Positions 46,145-59,158 of a stretch of 64,000 nucleotides of DNA are shown in pieces. The translations under genes were made by a program, and so were the position numbers. The stretch spans positions 2,046,001 through 2,110,000 of the forward strand of contig MARA01000001.1 of the NCBI GenBank assembly GCA_001792895.1, read 5' to 3'. The stretch's first letter is position 1; the number at the start of each line of letters is the position of its first letter. Below the pieces are notes generated by a model. The model made no database searches and was not told the DNA's origin. It saw only the letters and a program-made list of their open reading frames with translations. This stretch comes from Lentinus brumalis (lineage: Eukaryota > Basidiomycota > Agaricomycetes > Polyporales > Polyporaceae).

Positions 46145-46774
46145 ATGGGTCGCTCTGGACCAGCGATTGGGAAGACGAAGGGCGAGAAGTATGCCAGGCC
46201 GTCTGGCGCAGACAAGGGCCTTCTGAGAGACGTTCTCAGGATGAACCTCGGTACGTACCTCATTTCCACGGTCTTCGGCTCGTGCGTGCGTCTTACTATT
46301 GAAGCTCTAGTGGAGATCTCCGGGGACTTCCGTGCAGAAGTGCACTGGGAAGCATACGCATTCCGGGACAACGTCGTCGTCCCGCACAGCGTCCTCCTCG
46401 TGGGATGGCCGTGGGACGTCGCCTTCGGCAACCTCAGCAACATCGAGGGCGGCGCGCAGACCGTCCTGCGACTCCTCGAGCTGTTCGAGACCGGAGTCCT
46501 GCGGTTTCGGAAGGCGACAGCCGGCGAGCTGCTCGCGGCGGGCGAGAGCGTGTACAACGCTGTGCCGGGCTTCTGTTCGCCCGCGGCATGGCCGGTGGTT
46601 TGCCGTGGGGACTTGGGCCAGCATCGCGAGCGGCCGACGATCGACTCGAGCAGGTTCCCGCCTCGATTCGTCCGGAACGGACCGAAGAGTGCGCGGTGGA
46701 TTGAAGACGACGCGGATGACGGCGGTGTCGGTCCGCCGCTATCACTGGTAGCGGCAGATGCGCATGTTACATAG
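46145..46774 (+). CDS. Agaricomycete orphan protein, unit B (intact)
   Basis: 189 aa from two exons, 46145-46250 and 46311-46774, with a 60-nt GT-AG intron; the frame is exact. It begins MGRSGPAIGKTKGEKYARPS, then RMNLVEISGDFRAEVHWEAY, FRDNVVVPHSVLLVGWPWDV, FGNLSNIEGGAQTVLRLLEL and FVRNGPKSARWIEDDADD. The block VVPH-x5-GWP-x6-FGNLS-x3-GG resembles a segment common in agaricomycete hypothetical proteins, for which I know no function. There is no signal peptide, membrane segment or metal motif. Its 5' context is the unrecognised central segment; no upstream exon could be joined with confidence, so the true protein may be longer. Confidence 0.65.
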   Translation: MGRSGPAIGKTKGEKYARPSGADKGLLRDVLRMNLGTYLISTVFGSCVRLTIEALVEISGDFRAEVHWEAYAFRDNVVVPHSVLLVGWPWDVAFGNLSNIEGGAQTVLRLLELFETGVLRFRKATAGELLAAGESVYNAVPGFCSPAAWPVVCRGDLGQHRERPTIDSSRFPPRFVRNGPKSARWIEDDADDGGVGPPLSLVAADAHVT

Positions 46775-49007
46775 GTCTCGTTCAAGCCTGGACTCCTGTA
46801 TTCGTGGTTGTGAATGAACCTTTTCAAAGTTCAACCAAGTTGTGTGAGCTCGAGGCCGCGCATGGATGGCACTGGAAGCTCGAGGCGCAGACGTCTGATT
46901 GAGGTCCCATCTGCGTGCCGGCTGTTACTCACAGGCACAGCTGTTTGGCAGGATGAATGGAGGTCTTGGCTTGCGTGTTTAGTCTCCTCAGCAGAGCCGT
47001 AGCAGCGTCGATTGGAGCTCATGTTTCTGCTCGCCCAGATGGTATGGTTACTACTCGTGGATTGTGCGCTGCGGCATCTATATCTCAGACCACCTGCAAC
47101 TTGAAGGAGTGCCAAGGACGTCCCAGGGTTGAGCAGTAGCGCATCATGCTGGAATGATTATTACGTCTGCACTCTGGCAACCAAATGCACTGATTCAGGC
47201 GTTGTTCGGCAGATTGAAGTCGCTGGCAGCACAAGCTCCCAGGCAGGTTCTATAGCCCTGAGCAGCACAAGTGTTGTATGGCCAGGACTACGCAGCGCTG
47301 CGGCGAACCTACCAAGTCTTGAGAGGGTTCACCCATGCCTGACCACGTCCGAGCTTCGGGAACCATGTGTATTGCTCACAGACCGCGGGAGCGCGGCAGA
47401 TCAATCAGGTTCAAAGCCTGAATACATATCTCGGGCGCGAGTAAGTGTACAGCACCAGAACCATAACACTCATACCGTCTTCCGAGGCTCGGAGCCAACG
47501 CTGTAATGTTGGCAGCATGAAGACCCGAAGTATCTCCCTGGAATAGGAGGCACTATGCCCGCGGGAGGACTGTCAACGGTGTCTGTGGTTTCCTTGCAAT
47601 CCCAGTGTTCACTACTATTGGACGGACGTGGTAAGCATCGGATGCCTGAGTGCCGCACACCGGCGCAGCGGGAGAACAGACTGACCTCGTGAATCGGGAG
47701 TCGGGACCCATGATACGTAACGGGCTAAGCTGCTTCGCAGCAGTCTGAACGCGACATCCAGTGCGACGTCTCGGCAAGGCCGCTGAAAGGGGAAGTGTCA
47801 GTGTAACCTCGCCGGCGGACAATCCCGAGAACAATGCCACATCGCCGAGCACGCCCATCCGACTTGCGTGCTTCTCATCTCCCACACTTCCTTCCTCCCA
47901 CTTCCCCCGCCAACTTCCTTCCCTCCGCCATTCCTCTGCACGTCTCCCGGAGCATACCAGACATCGTGCGGCTATAGCGAGCTGTTCAGTACTCGTACGG
48001 CGAACGCACACTCAACCGTCGTTTCTTCCTGCCGCGAAAAGTCTGTATCGCGAGTGAGTACCTCCGTACCTGTTGTGACAGCGCACTGTACTCACCGTGC
48101 TTCTGCATCCGAGTCATGCGCTCCCACTTCCCCGCCGACTTACTTCTCTCCGCCGTTCCTCTGCACGGCGCGTGGGTATGCACGATTCCGGGCGTATACG
48201 AGACACCGGGGCCGCCGTCGAGTACTGGCACTCCACGCTCGACGCGTCATTTCTGGTGCCGCAGGAATCCTAGATCGCGAGTGGGTACTTCCGCATCTCT
48301 ATTATAACAGCGCAATCTACTCACCGTGCATCCACATCAATCGTCGGGTCGGGTATAGAGGTCTCAAGGCGCGGCCTCGAGGCGCGTCGGTCAGAGTATG
48401 GGCGTGGCTGTCGAGTTGTGCGGGTCGTAGGACGCGTCCACGCGGTATGTTGTTTCCACTGCGTCCTCGCCTGTCGTACCTGCCAGACCCATCCTCGCCC
48501 GGATCCTGACGAGTCGAATCGAGCTATATCAGAGCGGCGCGCATGGCAGCTTGGATGCGGAACGGTCGGAATTCACGGCGTGCAGTCGGCTGCGTAGCGT
48601 AGAGGTTCTGTCCTGTATAGTAGTACGACGTCTTGCAATACAATTTGGTCGTGGTCATGAGCAAGTCCGGCGTGCAATGCGCAGAAGTACGCACCTGAGT
48701 GCCCCTTCTCTTCATGCGCCCAGCCTAGAGCACTGTTGAGCTGCTCAGGCGTCGTCCGTGCCGCAGCCAGTCTCCCAGCTCCTCGTCTCCTCCTCCGAGT
48801 CGCCCCCATCCCCTCCTCCTCCCCCAGGCCACACTGCGCCTATAGGCCCCCCAGAACACCCTAAGGTCGAGCTTCCATCTGGTGCAATCTCGTCCGGCTA
48901 GCAGCATCCGATGCGGGGGTGCTCCCGGACGCCCAACATTCGTCCCTGGGCGATATCTCGATGAGCGCGTCATGGAGACTCGGAATCTGACGCACCGGAC
49001 GGGGGGA
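46775..49007. other. Unit B spacer between orphan gene and next kinase
   Basis: Counterpart of 36666-38756. No coding sequence is recognised. A short internal duplication of CTCCGCCATTCCTCTGCACG-type sequence near 47920 and 48150 accounts for part of the extra length of unit B. Confidence 0.45.
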
Positions 49008-49411
49008 CATAGCCCTGACGGCTGTATATTACGCACTACCGAGTACAGGACAGTACAGTATGGACAACTTGAGCCGGGAGCTTTTCGATACATAAGTGTG
49101 CAGAGGATGACTAGGGCGCGACGCAGATACAAGTACACGACGAGGGCTGCGCAGATGCCCGAACCCCGAAACTGGAGCCTGTGGGACGGTCATAGCGGTG
49201 ACAGGAGTCGAGACGGATAGGAGATGTGATGATAGGAGAGATGGGAAAATGGGCGACAAAAGATGCGAGGATTTCCAAAGTAGAGAAAGCAAGAAAGTGG
49301 ATGAGAGCGTACGGGTAGGGTATCATATCGTAACACACTGTGCAAAGAGGAACCCCAAGCGTATAACTTACGTGAAACGTACACATGTACAGGGAGGGAG
49401 ACACACACGAA

Positions 49412-51703
49412 CTACGTCGCGTGGCGTGAAGGATAGGCTGGACCCAAGCTCTGGCTGCGCGCAGACTTGCATGCCCCAGGGATCGCAATGGGCGTCGCAG
49501 GCGCCAGAGCGCCGGTGGTGCGTCCCGAAGTCCCCACAGCAGGGAGTCTCCACGCGGACGAGTGCGATGGCGACAGGACGGGCGGCATGCTCTCGTTCCG
49601 GATGACCTTGCGCAACTCCTCACGGGAGGACGAGAAGCGACGGCCGCGGGCACTCGAGGAACGGGAGCCGGACGACTCGTCAGTGAACCGACTGAGACTG
49701 CGCGCCGCCGCGCTCTCTTCGTCCATGCTTGGGCTGAGCTGCCACCGAGAGTCCTCGTCGAGGGTGTCGAGCTGAGAGATGGGGTGCTCCAGCTCTGGAG
49801 TGCTGAGGGACGGCCTTGCTGGCGGCGACTTGTGCCGCCGTACCGCAACATCCATGGACATGTCTCTCGGAGTCACCGGCATCTCGGGCGGGCTCCGCGA
49901 GCGGGACACGGACGCGTCTGCGCGCAGACGCACCCGAGGAAGCCGGCCACGCTCGCGCTCATGAGCTATATCCGAGTCACTGGAGAGGCTGGGCTGAAGG
50001 ATGATCGCTGAGCTATGCGGACTCGATGAATCCGAGGACATTGTCGAGCTTGTGCGCAGAATAGCATTCGTGAGCGACGACAAGCTTGGCTGCATGCGAG
50101 GAAGGTGGACTGGATGGCTTTCCGTGTGTAAGAGAGGGTGAGGATAAGGTTGGGCGTGGTCGTGAGGATGATGTGGCGGACGCGAGTGGCTCCGACTGGC
50201 CGACCGCACAGCGGATGTCGAGCGACTTGACGAGCGCGCGGCGCGGGATCCTGCACGACTGTTGTCGTCGACGACGGTATCTCGACGCCCCTTCACAACA
50301 GATCGTGAGCGGGACCGAGACCCAGTCGCTTCGGGCGGAGGCGATATGTCGTCCGCTGTGCAGCCCCAACCGATGCCCCACGCAATCTCGTCGACCATAG
50401 CTACCGTCCAGCGGCTGGGAACGGAACGCTCGATGCAGCCGTGTACTTGCTCTGCGCTGTGTCCGACGTCTTGAGGACGACGCCTGCCTGTAGAATAGCA
50501 ATTAGCCAATGTGAACGACCTTAGTGCAACGAGTGACATACTATGAGGGATCTGCATTTGCGTCCGGAGTCAGAGAACTGCACGCATAAGAAAGATGTAT
50601 GTCGCATACCGGTCGGAGAGCCCGGACGGCTTGTGCGGACTCTGCAGCGTATGGCCGCCGTTGTTCGACGGGAGTAGAGGCTGAGGCGTGCGGGGACGGA
50701 GCTGCCGCACATCCCGGGTTGCGCACAGCAGGCGGGGCGAGGAAGGGAGAGGGCTTGTGGTGCGATGACGAGCGAGCCTTGGCTGCATGAGAGGGTGCGA
50801 GGAGGTTGCCAGCACGTCTTTCGAGGGACGTGTGCACGACAGCTTGCGAGTCAGTGCGTAATCGGTGAGCGATGTTGACTTACGGTCGACTTTCTCGTCG
50901 TCGCACTCGACGTCGACGTCCGCGAACTTGGATACAATTATGAAGTCGCCAGATCACACACATATCGTCTACAGCCCCACATCCGCCCTCAGATCTCCGC
51001 GCACGTTCGCAACCTTCTGCATGTACCGATACCTCGCTCCTAGTGCGTGAATACCATGGCGTGCTCGTCTTGAGGCAGCGCAGGACGGCCGTGAGCCTTG
51101 AGAATGTAAAGCAAGCCACCAGCGGGGCGATACGAACTGAAGAGGTCGGCGTACGAGGTGAGGTGAACAAGGGGAGGATATGTATGCGTTCAACGATGAG
51201 CATGCTTTGGCTTCATGTTCGAGACGCTTGTGCGCCGATGCGGGGGAGGCTACTTGTCAAGAGCGAAAGGACGTACTATGTTGACATCAACAACGCCTCT
51301 CTGGGAAAAGGACACATGCGGACGACGACGAAGCCATCGCGCCCAACAACGAGTGTCAGGGTGTGTCCAGAGACAGTTGTGTCTGCGTCGTCCAGAGCCA
51401 GAGCATGCTCGGAGACTGCAGGGCTGAAGGCGGACAGGAACATGGTGGCGGGAGAGGAGGCCAAGTCGACCTCGTTGACAGGTAGAGGCGAGGCCAGCGG
51501 AGAGCCCGAGAAGAGAGACGACGTTGAAGGCTCAGGAAGAGCAAGCAGGGGAAGAGGAGGGGGGACAACAAAAGTCGTGAGGCCGCTGAGACGGCTTGAT
51601 CGCCGTCGAGAAGCTCGCCAATCGTCCATGTGCTCTCGGGGAAGACAGCGGATAGGTGAGGACAAGGGACGTCTCTTGAGTCCTGTGCGACGATATCTTG
51701 CAT
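49412..51703 (-). pseudogene. Ser/Thr protein kinase pseudogene, unit C (tail frame intact)
   Basis: Start kept at 51703 (MQDIVAQDSRDVPCPHLSAV). A frameshift follows within the first 60 codons, and the glycine loop has decayed (VVGRDGFVVVR in place of VVGRGGFSIIR). The downstream kinase subdomains are unreadable. The 3' exon is open as a 381-codon frame (49412-50557) that ends in the conserved Ser/Arg-rich tail. Confidence 0.8.
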
Positions 51704-51969
51704 GCAACAGGCTTTTGGGGATATTGGTAGGACGAGGTAGGACGATGAGGCGGCAGAGAGGTCGAATGGCGGCCAGGAGACGTGTTGTTGGGAGGAGGGT
51801 CAGAGCAGAGTCAGAGAACGGGGCATGTCGGGACCCGGGTGCCCGCGTTGGCTTGCAGGAGCGACTGCGGACGTCTGCGAGACGTCGATGCGGTTGGACG
51901 GCGACGGGTTGGAGCAGGACGAGGGACGGAGCAGGGAGAAGAGGAAGGACGTGGTACGGGGAGAGCCGC

Positions 51970-52049
51970 CATTGGCTCCCGGCGTGCCCGCTCCGGACGG
52001 CCGGCGACTGACGTCACGCGTCTCAGCACGACGCGTCTCGGACACGCGT
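51970..52049. promoter_or_regulatory. CCAAT, CRE and triple MCB cluster, unit C
   Basis: CRE TGACGTCA at 52009-52016 and ACGCGT at 52016, 52031 and 52044. The CCAAT box (GCCATTGGCTCC) is just upstream. It is identical in layout to units A and B. Confidence 0.55.
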
Positions 52050-52149
52050 CGCAACTCGTTCTCGCACTCGCACTCGCTCGCCTGCGTCGCGACCTGCCAT
52101 GCACGACTCGTCTCCGCCCCAGATGCCCGTCTCTGGCCGCTCAGTCTGT

Positions 52150-55100
52150 GTACGCAAGTGAATTGTTCGCTATACACGCTACGTCTAGTCTACGCCCTCT
52201 CCCGCGGCCCACCCTCGCGTCTCATGCAAGCCCAAGTCCTATCCCGTCCCGTCCGCCTGCCGTACTCCACCCAGCGCGGCGTCGGTGAATATTGTCCCTG
52301 CAGGCTACCAAGAGTACGTGGTCAGTAAGTGTTTCCAGGCGATAAGACTCGCACTGACCTCATACATGCATCCTAGCCACCGCGCACCTTGACCGACGAC
52401 GACGTCGTCTAGCATGCACAGTCAGCACGGGGCCCGCATACACTGCAAGTCGGACGTACCTTGCGCTGCACGTAGCTACAGGCGACGGTGTGGACGACGC
52501 TGTGTGCAGTGTGTACAGTGAGCAGGGAAGGACGAGAAGAGGGGAGGGGGCGAGGTGGAGGTGGAGGGGGGAGTGAGGAGCTCTCGTCGCTCCCTCCCTG
52601 CATTAAAATGTCTCAGCAGCAGGACAAACACGCCACGCGCGGTTCGTGCCGCTCGCTTGTCCTCGACCCGGACCATGCAGCGCGCGCACCCATACTCGGT
52701 CCTCGGTACACACCGCGACTCACACGACGTCATGTCCCTCGCGACCTCGTCCGACGACGCACACTCGTGTATGTACATTTCCATTGCAGTCTCGAATACA
52801 GTCCGTTTTCCAGACACCGCACGAACGTGTCGTGTGCCATGAACTTGGTCGATCTCACCGGACCCGAACAGGTGCGTGGACCCTCCTGCTCGACATTGTC
52901 CTCTTCGAGCAATCTCGCACTCGATACGCCGAGGTAGCAGCAGTGCGTACCCTTCACGCCCGCATTGCCAATGCACTGACACAGGCAAATCCAGGGAGTT
53001 CTCCTCGCGCAGTCTCAGACTTGACGGTCGAGCGCATCCTCGGCACGGTGCTCACACTCGCCGTCTGTTCGTTCATCCGTTTGCATTCGTGATTCCGTTC
53101 AGCCGATCGCCGGACCTCGAGCGCAAACGTCCCACGTCCCAGAAGCTCGCCAGGGTGCAGAGATACGCGACGTCTGGCCGCAAGCAGTGAACTCGCCTCA
53201 TTCGACGAATCCACCGTCGCCCGCCCTCGCCTGACACCCGGGCACTGCAGTCTGGGACCCCCACGGTACGTCCCGGTGGGCACTCGCTCTCCCGCTGCTG
53301 ACCTGTCCGCTCGATAGGCAGGTCTCCGTTCAAACGATATGGAGGACGAGACGGCACGCTGGTACCGCGAGACCCTCGTGAACCGCTCGATTTCCTGCTC
53401 GGACACCTCTTCGGACGCATCTGACGAAGGAAGGGACGTCCGGCGACCCTGCATCGCGGTCTTCATGACGGGCATCGAGGCACAGGATGGTCGGCAGCGT
53501 GTTCGCCTGATGGATCGCACGCAGCTATTCGAGAGGCGTCCCGCCGCTCGCTGTGCGCGGTCCCAGCTGGCTGTCCGCTCTGGGAGAGGCAGCAGCGCCG
53601 TGCGCAGTGCTGGCCTCGTGCCCGGGACGTGCACTCTGGGAGAGGTGCACCACCCGCCGCACGATGAAGGCAGGACCAGTTCGGCCGTGTGAACGTCGTA
53701 CAGCACGCCAGAGACATATTCGACAGTTGTTCGCTCCGAACGAGCGCGAGAAGCCGGGCGGGGATCAGGATCAACAGCCTGCGAGCCAATGTCGTCGACA
53801 TTCCAAGCAACCGGTACGCTCGTCCGAGTAGTCTGCAGATGTTGTTTGATGCGCTGAGCTGCTCCCGACAGCGCACACACCGGCGCGGTCGTACCAGTCG
53901 CAGCTCGGCGACTCGTCGTCCCGAGTTGTTCTTGCTTGTACCGGGGCAACATGGGTCGAGGACTCGTCAGTACTGGTACAAGCGGACAGAGTGGTGCTGC
54001 CATCCAGCCCTCGAGTCTCGAGTGCGCAAACCGCGACCGGATACACCGCGCGAGCAGCCCGACGTCGCTCTCAGGCTTGCAGACTATTCGGTACGTCGGA
54101 CCTGCTCTCCGTGGCCCGCCGTGGCGTTGATGGAGTGCAGGCACAAGCTTCGATATGTCGTACCGGTTTGCGACGCGACGGCGCGCGCACGGTCGGGAAG
54201 CGGGCGATGTTCCTGAATACTGCAGCACGCAGTAGAATACGGACCGTCGGGCAGGAACGAGCACGCTTGTCATGCGGTCGAGGGAGACTTGGTCTGCGTG
54301 CCGTACTGGCAGAGAGGGCCGGCTCGTTGCATCCCGACGATGCGATGGACCTCACCAGATGGACGTCAATCCACAGCGAACGGCGAGTCAGGACGGCCAC
54401 GGCCACAGCACACTGGCCGGGGTATCGAAGGTTCGTCGTGAGGTGTGTACTCGCTGTGGCATCGAAGACTGATTATTCGCATGCGTGCAGGCTGGAGCTC
54501 GAGGCCGAGCGATCGTGCGCGAGGATGGACCTCTGCACGCTGCCCGGGACATGATCCAGGCGGTCCCCATGCCGGTTACTAGGTAGCCGGGGTAATGAGG
54601 GTTCGTTGTGAGTTGCGTGCTCACTCGTGGCATCGAAGACTGAACTTACTTATTCGCATGCGTGCAGGCTGGAGCTAGAGTCCGAGCGATCCTGCGCGAG
54701 GAGGACCTCTGAGTAGACCCTGGGGTAGCAGGCAAGAGCCCCACGATTACGACGACGTCACGAACATCGCTGAGCCGGCTGTACTGTACACAGTAGTGCG
54801 CCCGGTCGAGTCTTCACGCCGCGGGCTGACGTCCAGCACACATCGTCAGTGTCTGACGACATAATGCCAACGAGACACTGGCTGAACCGCGATTCGTCGA
54901 GGACAGGTCGACACAGCGGCCACACACGCCTACTCAGAGGCGACCATCATCCCGAGCCTGGAGCCTGACCTCTGGACCGTCTTTCGTAGCCGCTTCTGGC
55001 GAACCCCGCGATACGCGGTGCGTCATCCGTCATATCCCGCATGCAGCCGGCCGCCAGTCATGCTGGGAGAGGCTGAACTCTGCGAACCGGTGCGGACGAC

Positions 55101-56084
55101 TGCAGTCATTGGTGTCTGGGCACGCGGGCTCACCTTGCAACAGACTACGGCACTGGGCCAGTGGACTGCTCCGCAGGAGTTCACTGGCAGCTCGCCGCTC
55201 GTCAGGATATTGGACGACGCGTGCACGACGAAGCCGTCAGGGTTGCGCGATGCTTCTATGCCATCCCCTCCCTCTGTCGGTTCGTCGAACGTTCCCGTCC
55301 TGGCGGTCGGCAGGAGGCCATCACATACCGTTTCTCGATCGGTCCCTCGCAGCCCTCGCTGATACGACGTCTCTGGGCCCGCTGGTAAAGCAAAATCACC
55401 CTCGGGGTGCCACGGTCCTGCACGAGCGCAGTAGTGGAGGATAGCGGTCCTACGGCATTCATCCGCCGGCCGGGAGCGCGTAATGCACGCAGGAAACATC
55501 ACGCCAGGTGAACGCATTCGGCCCCGCTGTCGTCGGAGCGTCCCGCCGACACCACGAGCGATTTGTGTGCGCAAGACTCAAGTACTGGTGCTGGGTAAGT
55601 GCTCAGGATCGCCTCTGACGACCGAGATGCGACGACTCACAGAATCTATCCTGCAGAGCTTGAACGCGTCGAGCGTAGCGGCGGGAGGGTTGCCTATGCT
55701 GGTTCTCCGGCAAGTATGTCTGCGCAACAGAACTTCCGACTGCACGATGAGGAGCGGCCGTGTGCTTTGAGATCGTCGGCGAGCCGGGCTCGCGTCCGTT
55801 CTGCCGGGAAGGCATGTCACTCTATGAGCTGTTTCAGGTACGTTGCTCGCCGCACTTACCTGGTATGTCTCCGTGCACGAGGAGGAGCCTGGAGAGACCC
55901 GTCACATGTTAGAGACGCTCCCAGGCGCGATCCACGCCTGTGAGCTCGGTGCCAGCCAGAGTATCCGTTGAAGGGTGGCGTCTTCAAGTGCGGCAGACAA
56001 GTTGAGTCGCTCCCATCCCCTTCGCAAAATCTCGTCCTCTGCCACTCGCACCACCACCGGCATCCTCGATCATCTCTGGAAGCC
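52150..56084. other. Unit C central segment, unrecognised
   Basis: Counterpart of 31900-36037, with the doubtful frame 53339-53692, a 439-codon minus frame at 52954-54273, and the shortened internal duplication at 54421 and 54591. The plus-strand pieces WQLAARQDIGRRVHDEAVR near 55190 and CFEIVGEPGSRPFCREGMSL near 55760 are better preserved here than in A. Confidence 0.4.
53339..53692 (+). CDS. Small unidentified ORF, unit C
   Basis: 117 codons, beginning MEDETARWYRETLVNRS. Third copy of the frame at 33013 and 43120. Coding status is doubtful. Confidence 0.25.
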   Translation: MEDETARWYRETLVNRSISCSDTSSDASDEGRDVRRPCIAVFMTGIEAQDGRQRVRLMDRTQLFERRPAARCARSQLAVRSGRGSSAVRSAGLVPGTCTLGEVHHPPHDEGRTSSAV

Positions 56085-56714
56085 ATGGGTCGCTCTGGAC
56101 CAGCGATTGGGAAGACGAAGGGCGAGAAGTATGCCAGGCCATCTGGCGCAGACAAGGGCCTTCTGAGAGACGTTCTCAGGATGAACCTCGGTACGTACCT
56201 CATTTCCACGGTCTTCGGCTCGTGCGTGCGTCTTCCTGTTCGGGCTCTAGTGGAGATCTCCGGGGACTTCCGTGCACAAGTGCACTGGGAAGCATACGCA
56301 TTCCGGGACAACGTCGTCGTCCCGCACAGCGTCCTCCTCGTGGGATGGCCGTGGGACGTCGCCTTCGGCAACCTCAGCAACATCGAGGGCGGCGCGCAGA
56401 CCGTCCTGCGACCTCTCGAGCTGTTTGAGACCGGAGTCCTGCGGTTTCGGAAGGCGACATCGGGCGAGCTGCTCGCGGCGGGCGAGAGCGTGTACAACGC
56501 TGTGCCGGGCTTCTGTTCGCCCGCGGCATGGCCGGTGGTTTGTCGTGGGGAGTTGGGCCAGCATCGCGAGCGGCCGACGATCGACTCGAGCAGGTTCCCG
56601 CCTCGATTCGTCCGAAACGGACCGAAGAGTGCGCGGTGGATTGAAGACGACGCGGAAGACGGCGGGGTCGGTCCGCCGCTATCACTGGTAGCGGCAGATG
56701 CGCATGTTACATAG
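56085..56714 (+). CDS. Agaricomycete orphan protein, unit C (intact)
   Basis: 189 aa, exons 56085-56190 and 56251-56714, intron 60 nt. It differs from the unit B copy by a handful of residues (for example AQVHW for AEVHW, RPLELF for RLLELF, ATSGELL for ATAGELL). Both splice sites and the stop are conserved. Confidence 0.65.
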   Translation: MGRSGPAIGKTKGEKYARPSGADKGLLRDVLRMNLGTYLISTVFGSCVRLPVRALVEISGDFRAQVHWEAYAFRDNVVVPHSVLLVGWPWDVAFGNLSNIEGGAQTVLRPLELFETGVLRFRKATSGELLAAGESVYNAVPGFCSPAAWPVVCRGELGQHRERPTIDSSRFPPRFVRNGPKSARWIEDDAEDGGVGPPLSLVAADAHVT

Positions 56715-58748
56715 GTCTCGTTCAAGCCTGGACTCCTGTATTCGTGGTTGTGAATGAACCATTTCTGACGTTCAACCTTGTGTGAGCTAGAGGCCGCGCA
56801 TGGATGGCACTGGAAGCTCCAGACATCGGCAAGCGCAGACATCTGATAGAATCCCATCTGCGTGCCGGCTATTACTTACAGGCACAGCTGTTTGGCAGGA
56901 TGAATGGAGGTCTTGGTTTCCGTGTTCTGTCTCCTCAGAAGAGCTGCAGTAGCGTCGATTGGAGCTCATGTTTCTGCTAGGCTCTAGCCCAGATGCTATG
57001 GTTAGCTCGTGGATTGTGCGCTGCGCCATCTATGTCCCAAACCACCTGCAACTTGAAGGAGTGCCAAGGACGTCCCAGGGTTGAGCAGTAGCACGTCATG
57101 CTGGAATGATGGTTACGTCTGCACACTGGCAACCAAATGCACCAATTCAGGCGTTGTTCGGCAGATTGAAGTCATATCGCTGGCAGCGCAAGCTCCCAGG
57201 CAGATTCTATAGCCCTGAGCAGCACAAGTGTTGTATGGTCAGGACTACGCAGCGCCGCAGCGAACCTACCAAGTCTTGAGAGGGCTCACCTCATGCCTGA
57301 CCACGTCCGAGCTTCGGAAATCATGTGTATTGCTCACAGACCGTAGGAGCACGGCAGATCAATCATGTCCAAACTTTACATAAATCCTCGCGCGCGAGTA
57401 AGTGTACAGCACCAGAACCATAACGCTCATACCGTCTTCCGAGGCTCGGAGCCAACGCTGTAATGTTGGCAGCGTGGAGACCGGAAGTATCTCCTGGGAA
57501 CAGAAGGCACTATGCCAACGGGAGCAGTGTCAGCACGCCGCACGGTGTATGTGTTTTCCTTGCAATCCCAGTGTTCACTATTGGATGGACGTGGTAAGTA
57601 TCGGATGCCTGAGTACCGCACGACGCAGCGGCCCCGGGAGATAGTGCTGACCTCAGGAATTGAGGACCTATTATACGTAACGGGACTACGCCGTCTGAAC
57701 GCGACATCCAGTGCGACGTCTCGGCAAGGCCGCTGAAAGGGGAACTGTCAGTGTAACCTCGCCGGCGGACGATCCCGAGCACAAACCTTGCCGGCCGGAA
57801 GCCTGCCTGCTCAGTACATGTTCCCACCTCGCCGAGCGCACCCGTCCAACTTACATGCTTCTTACCCTCCGTACTTCCGTCCTCCCACCTCCCCTGTGAA
57901 CGTACTTCCCTCCGCCATCCTCTGCACGAGTCCCAGCGTAAGTATACGAGACATCGGGCGGCCACAGCGCACTGTTCAACTCGCATGGCGAACGCACGCT
58001 CAACGGCCGCTTGCCGCAGGAATCCTAGATCGCGAGTGAGTACTTCCGCATCTCTAGTATAGCAGCGCAATCTACTCACCGTGCATCCACATCAGTCGTC
58101 GGGTCGTGGATAAGTAGAGGTCTCAAGGCGCGGCCTCGAGACGCGTCGGTCAGAGTATGGGCGTGGCTGTCGAGTTGTGCGGGTCGTAGGACGCGTCCCT
58201 CGCGGTATGTTGTTTCCACTGCGTCCTCGCCTGTCGTACCTGCCAGACCCGTCCTCGCCCGGATCCTGACGAGTGCGTCGCGAGCTATATCAGAGCGGCG
58301 CGCATAGCAGCTTAGAGACGGAGCGGACGGAATTCACGGCGAGACAGGGTGCAGTCGGCTCCGTAGCGTAGAGATTTTGCCCTGTATAGTACGATGTCTT
58401 GCAATGCAAGCTGGTCATGGATCAGCAAGTCCGGTGTGCAATGCGCAGAAGTACGCACCTGAAGCGATCATCCTCTTCCTGAGACAAAGCCCGGAGTGTA
58501 CGCTGTCTAGTTAAGACGTCGTCCGCAGCCAGTCTCCCAGCTCCTGGTCCCCTCCTCCCCCAGAAGACACTGCGCCTATAGGCCCCCCAGAGCACCCTAA
58601 GGTCGAGCTTCCATCTGGTGCAATCTCGTCCGGCTAGCAGCATCCGATGCGGGGGTGCCCGGACGCCCGTCGCCGAACATTCGTCCCTGGGCGATATCTC
58701 GATGAGCGCGTCATGGAGACTCGGAATCTGACGCACCGGACGGGGGGA
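56715..58748. other. Unit C spacer before unit D
   Basis: No coding sequence is recognised. It contains the same run-up to the unit boundary (CCATCTGGTGCAATC ... GACGCACCGGACGGGGGGA) as the spacers before B and C. Confidence 0.45.
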
Positions 58749-59158
58749 CATAGCCCTGACGGCTGTATATTACGCACTACCGAGTACAGGACAGTACAGT
58801 ATGGACAACTTGAGCCGGGAGCTTTTGGATACATAAGTGTGCAGAGGATGACTGGGGCGCGACGCAGATACAAGTACACGACGAGGGCTGCGCAGATGCC
58901 CTAACCCCGGAACTGGAGCCTGTGGGACGGTCATAGCGGTGACAGGAGAGAGAGTCGAGACGGATAGGAGACGTGATGATAGGAGAGATGGGAAAATGGA
59001 CGACAAAAGATGCGAGGATTTCCAAAGTAGAGAAAGCAAGAAAGTGGATGAGAGCGTACGGGTAGGGTATCATATCGTAACACACTGTGCAAAGAGGAAC
59101 CCCAAGCGTATAACTTACGTGAAACGTACACATGTACAGGGAGGGACACACACACGAA

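Larger units (their letters stand above)
38757..49007. repeat. Tandem unit B (10.25 kb)
   Basis: Second full unit, same order as unit A and the longest of the three. It contains an intact orphan gene and an intact kinase-tail frame, but a destroyed kinase core. Confidence 0.9.
49008..58748. repeat. Tandem unit C (9.74 kb)
   Basis: Third full unit. It is shorter mainly through a ~187-bp loss inside the first half of the internal duplication (54421 and 54591 are only 170 bp apart) and a shorter spacer. Confidence 0.9.

Noticed and set aside
28654..58748. Units as copies of a large DNA transposon (Helitron, KDZ-type)
   Set aside because: I found no transposase, Rep/helicase motif, terminal inverted repeats or target-site duplications at the unit edges; copies are strictly head to tail.
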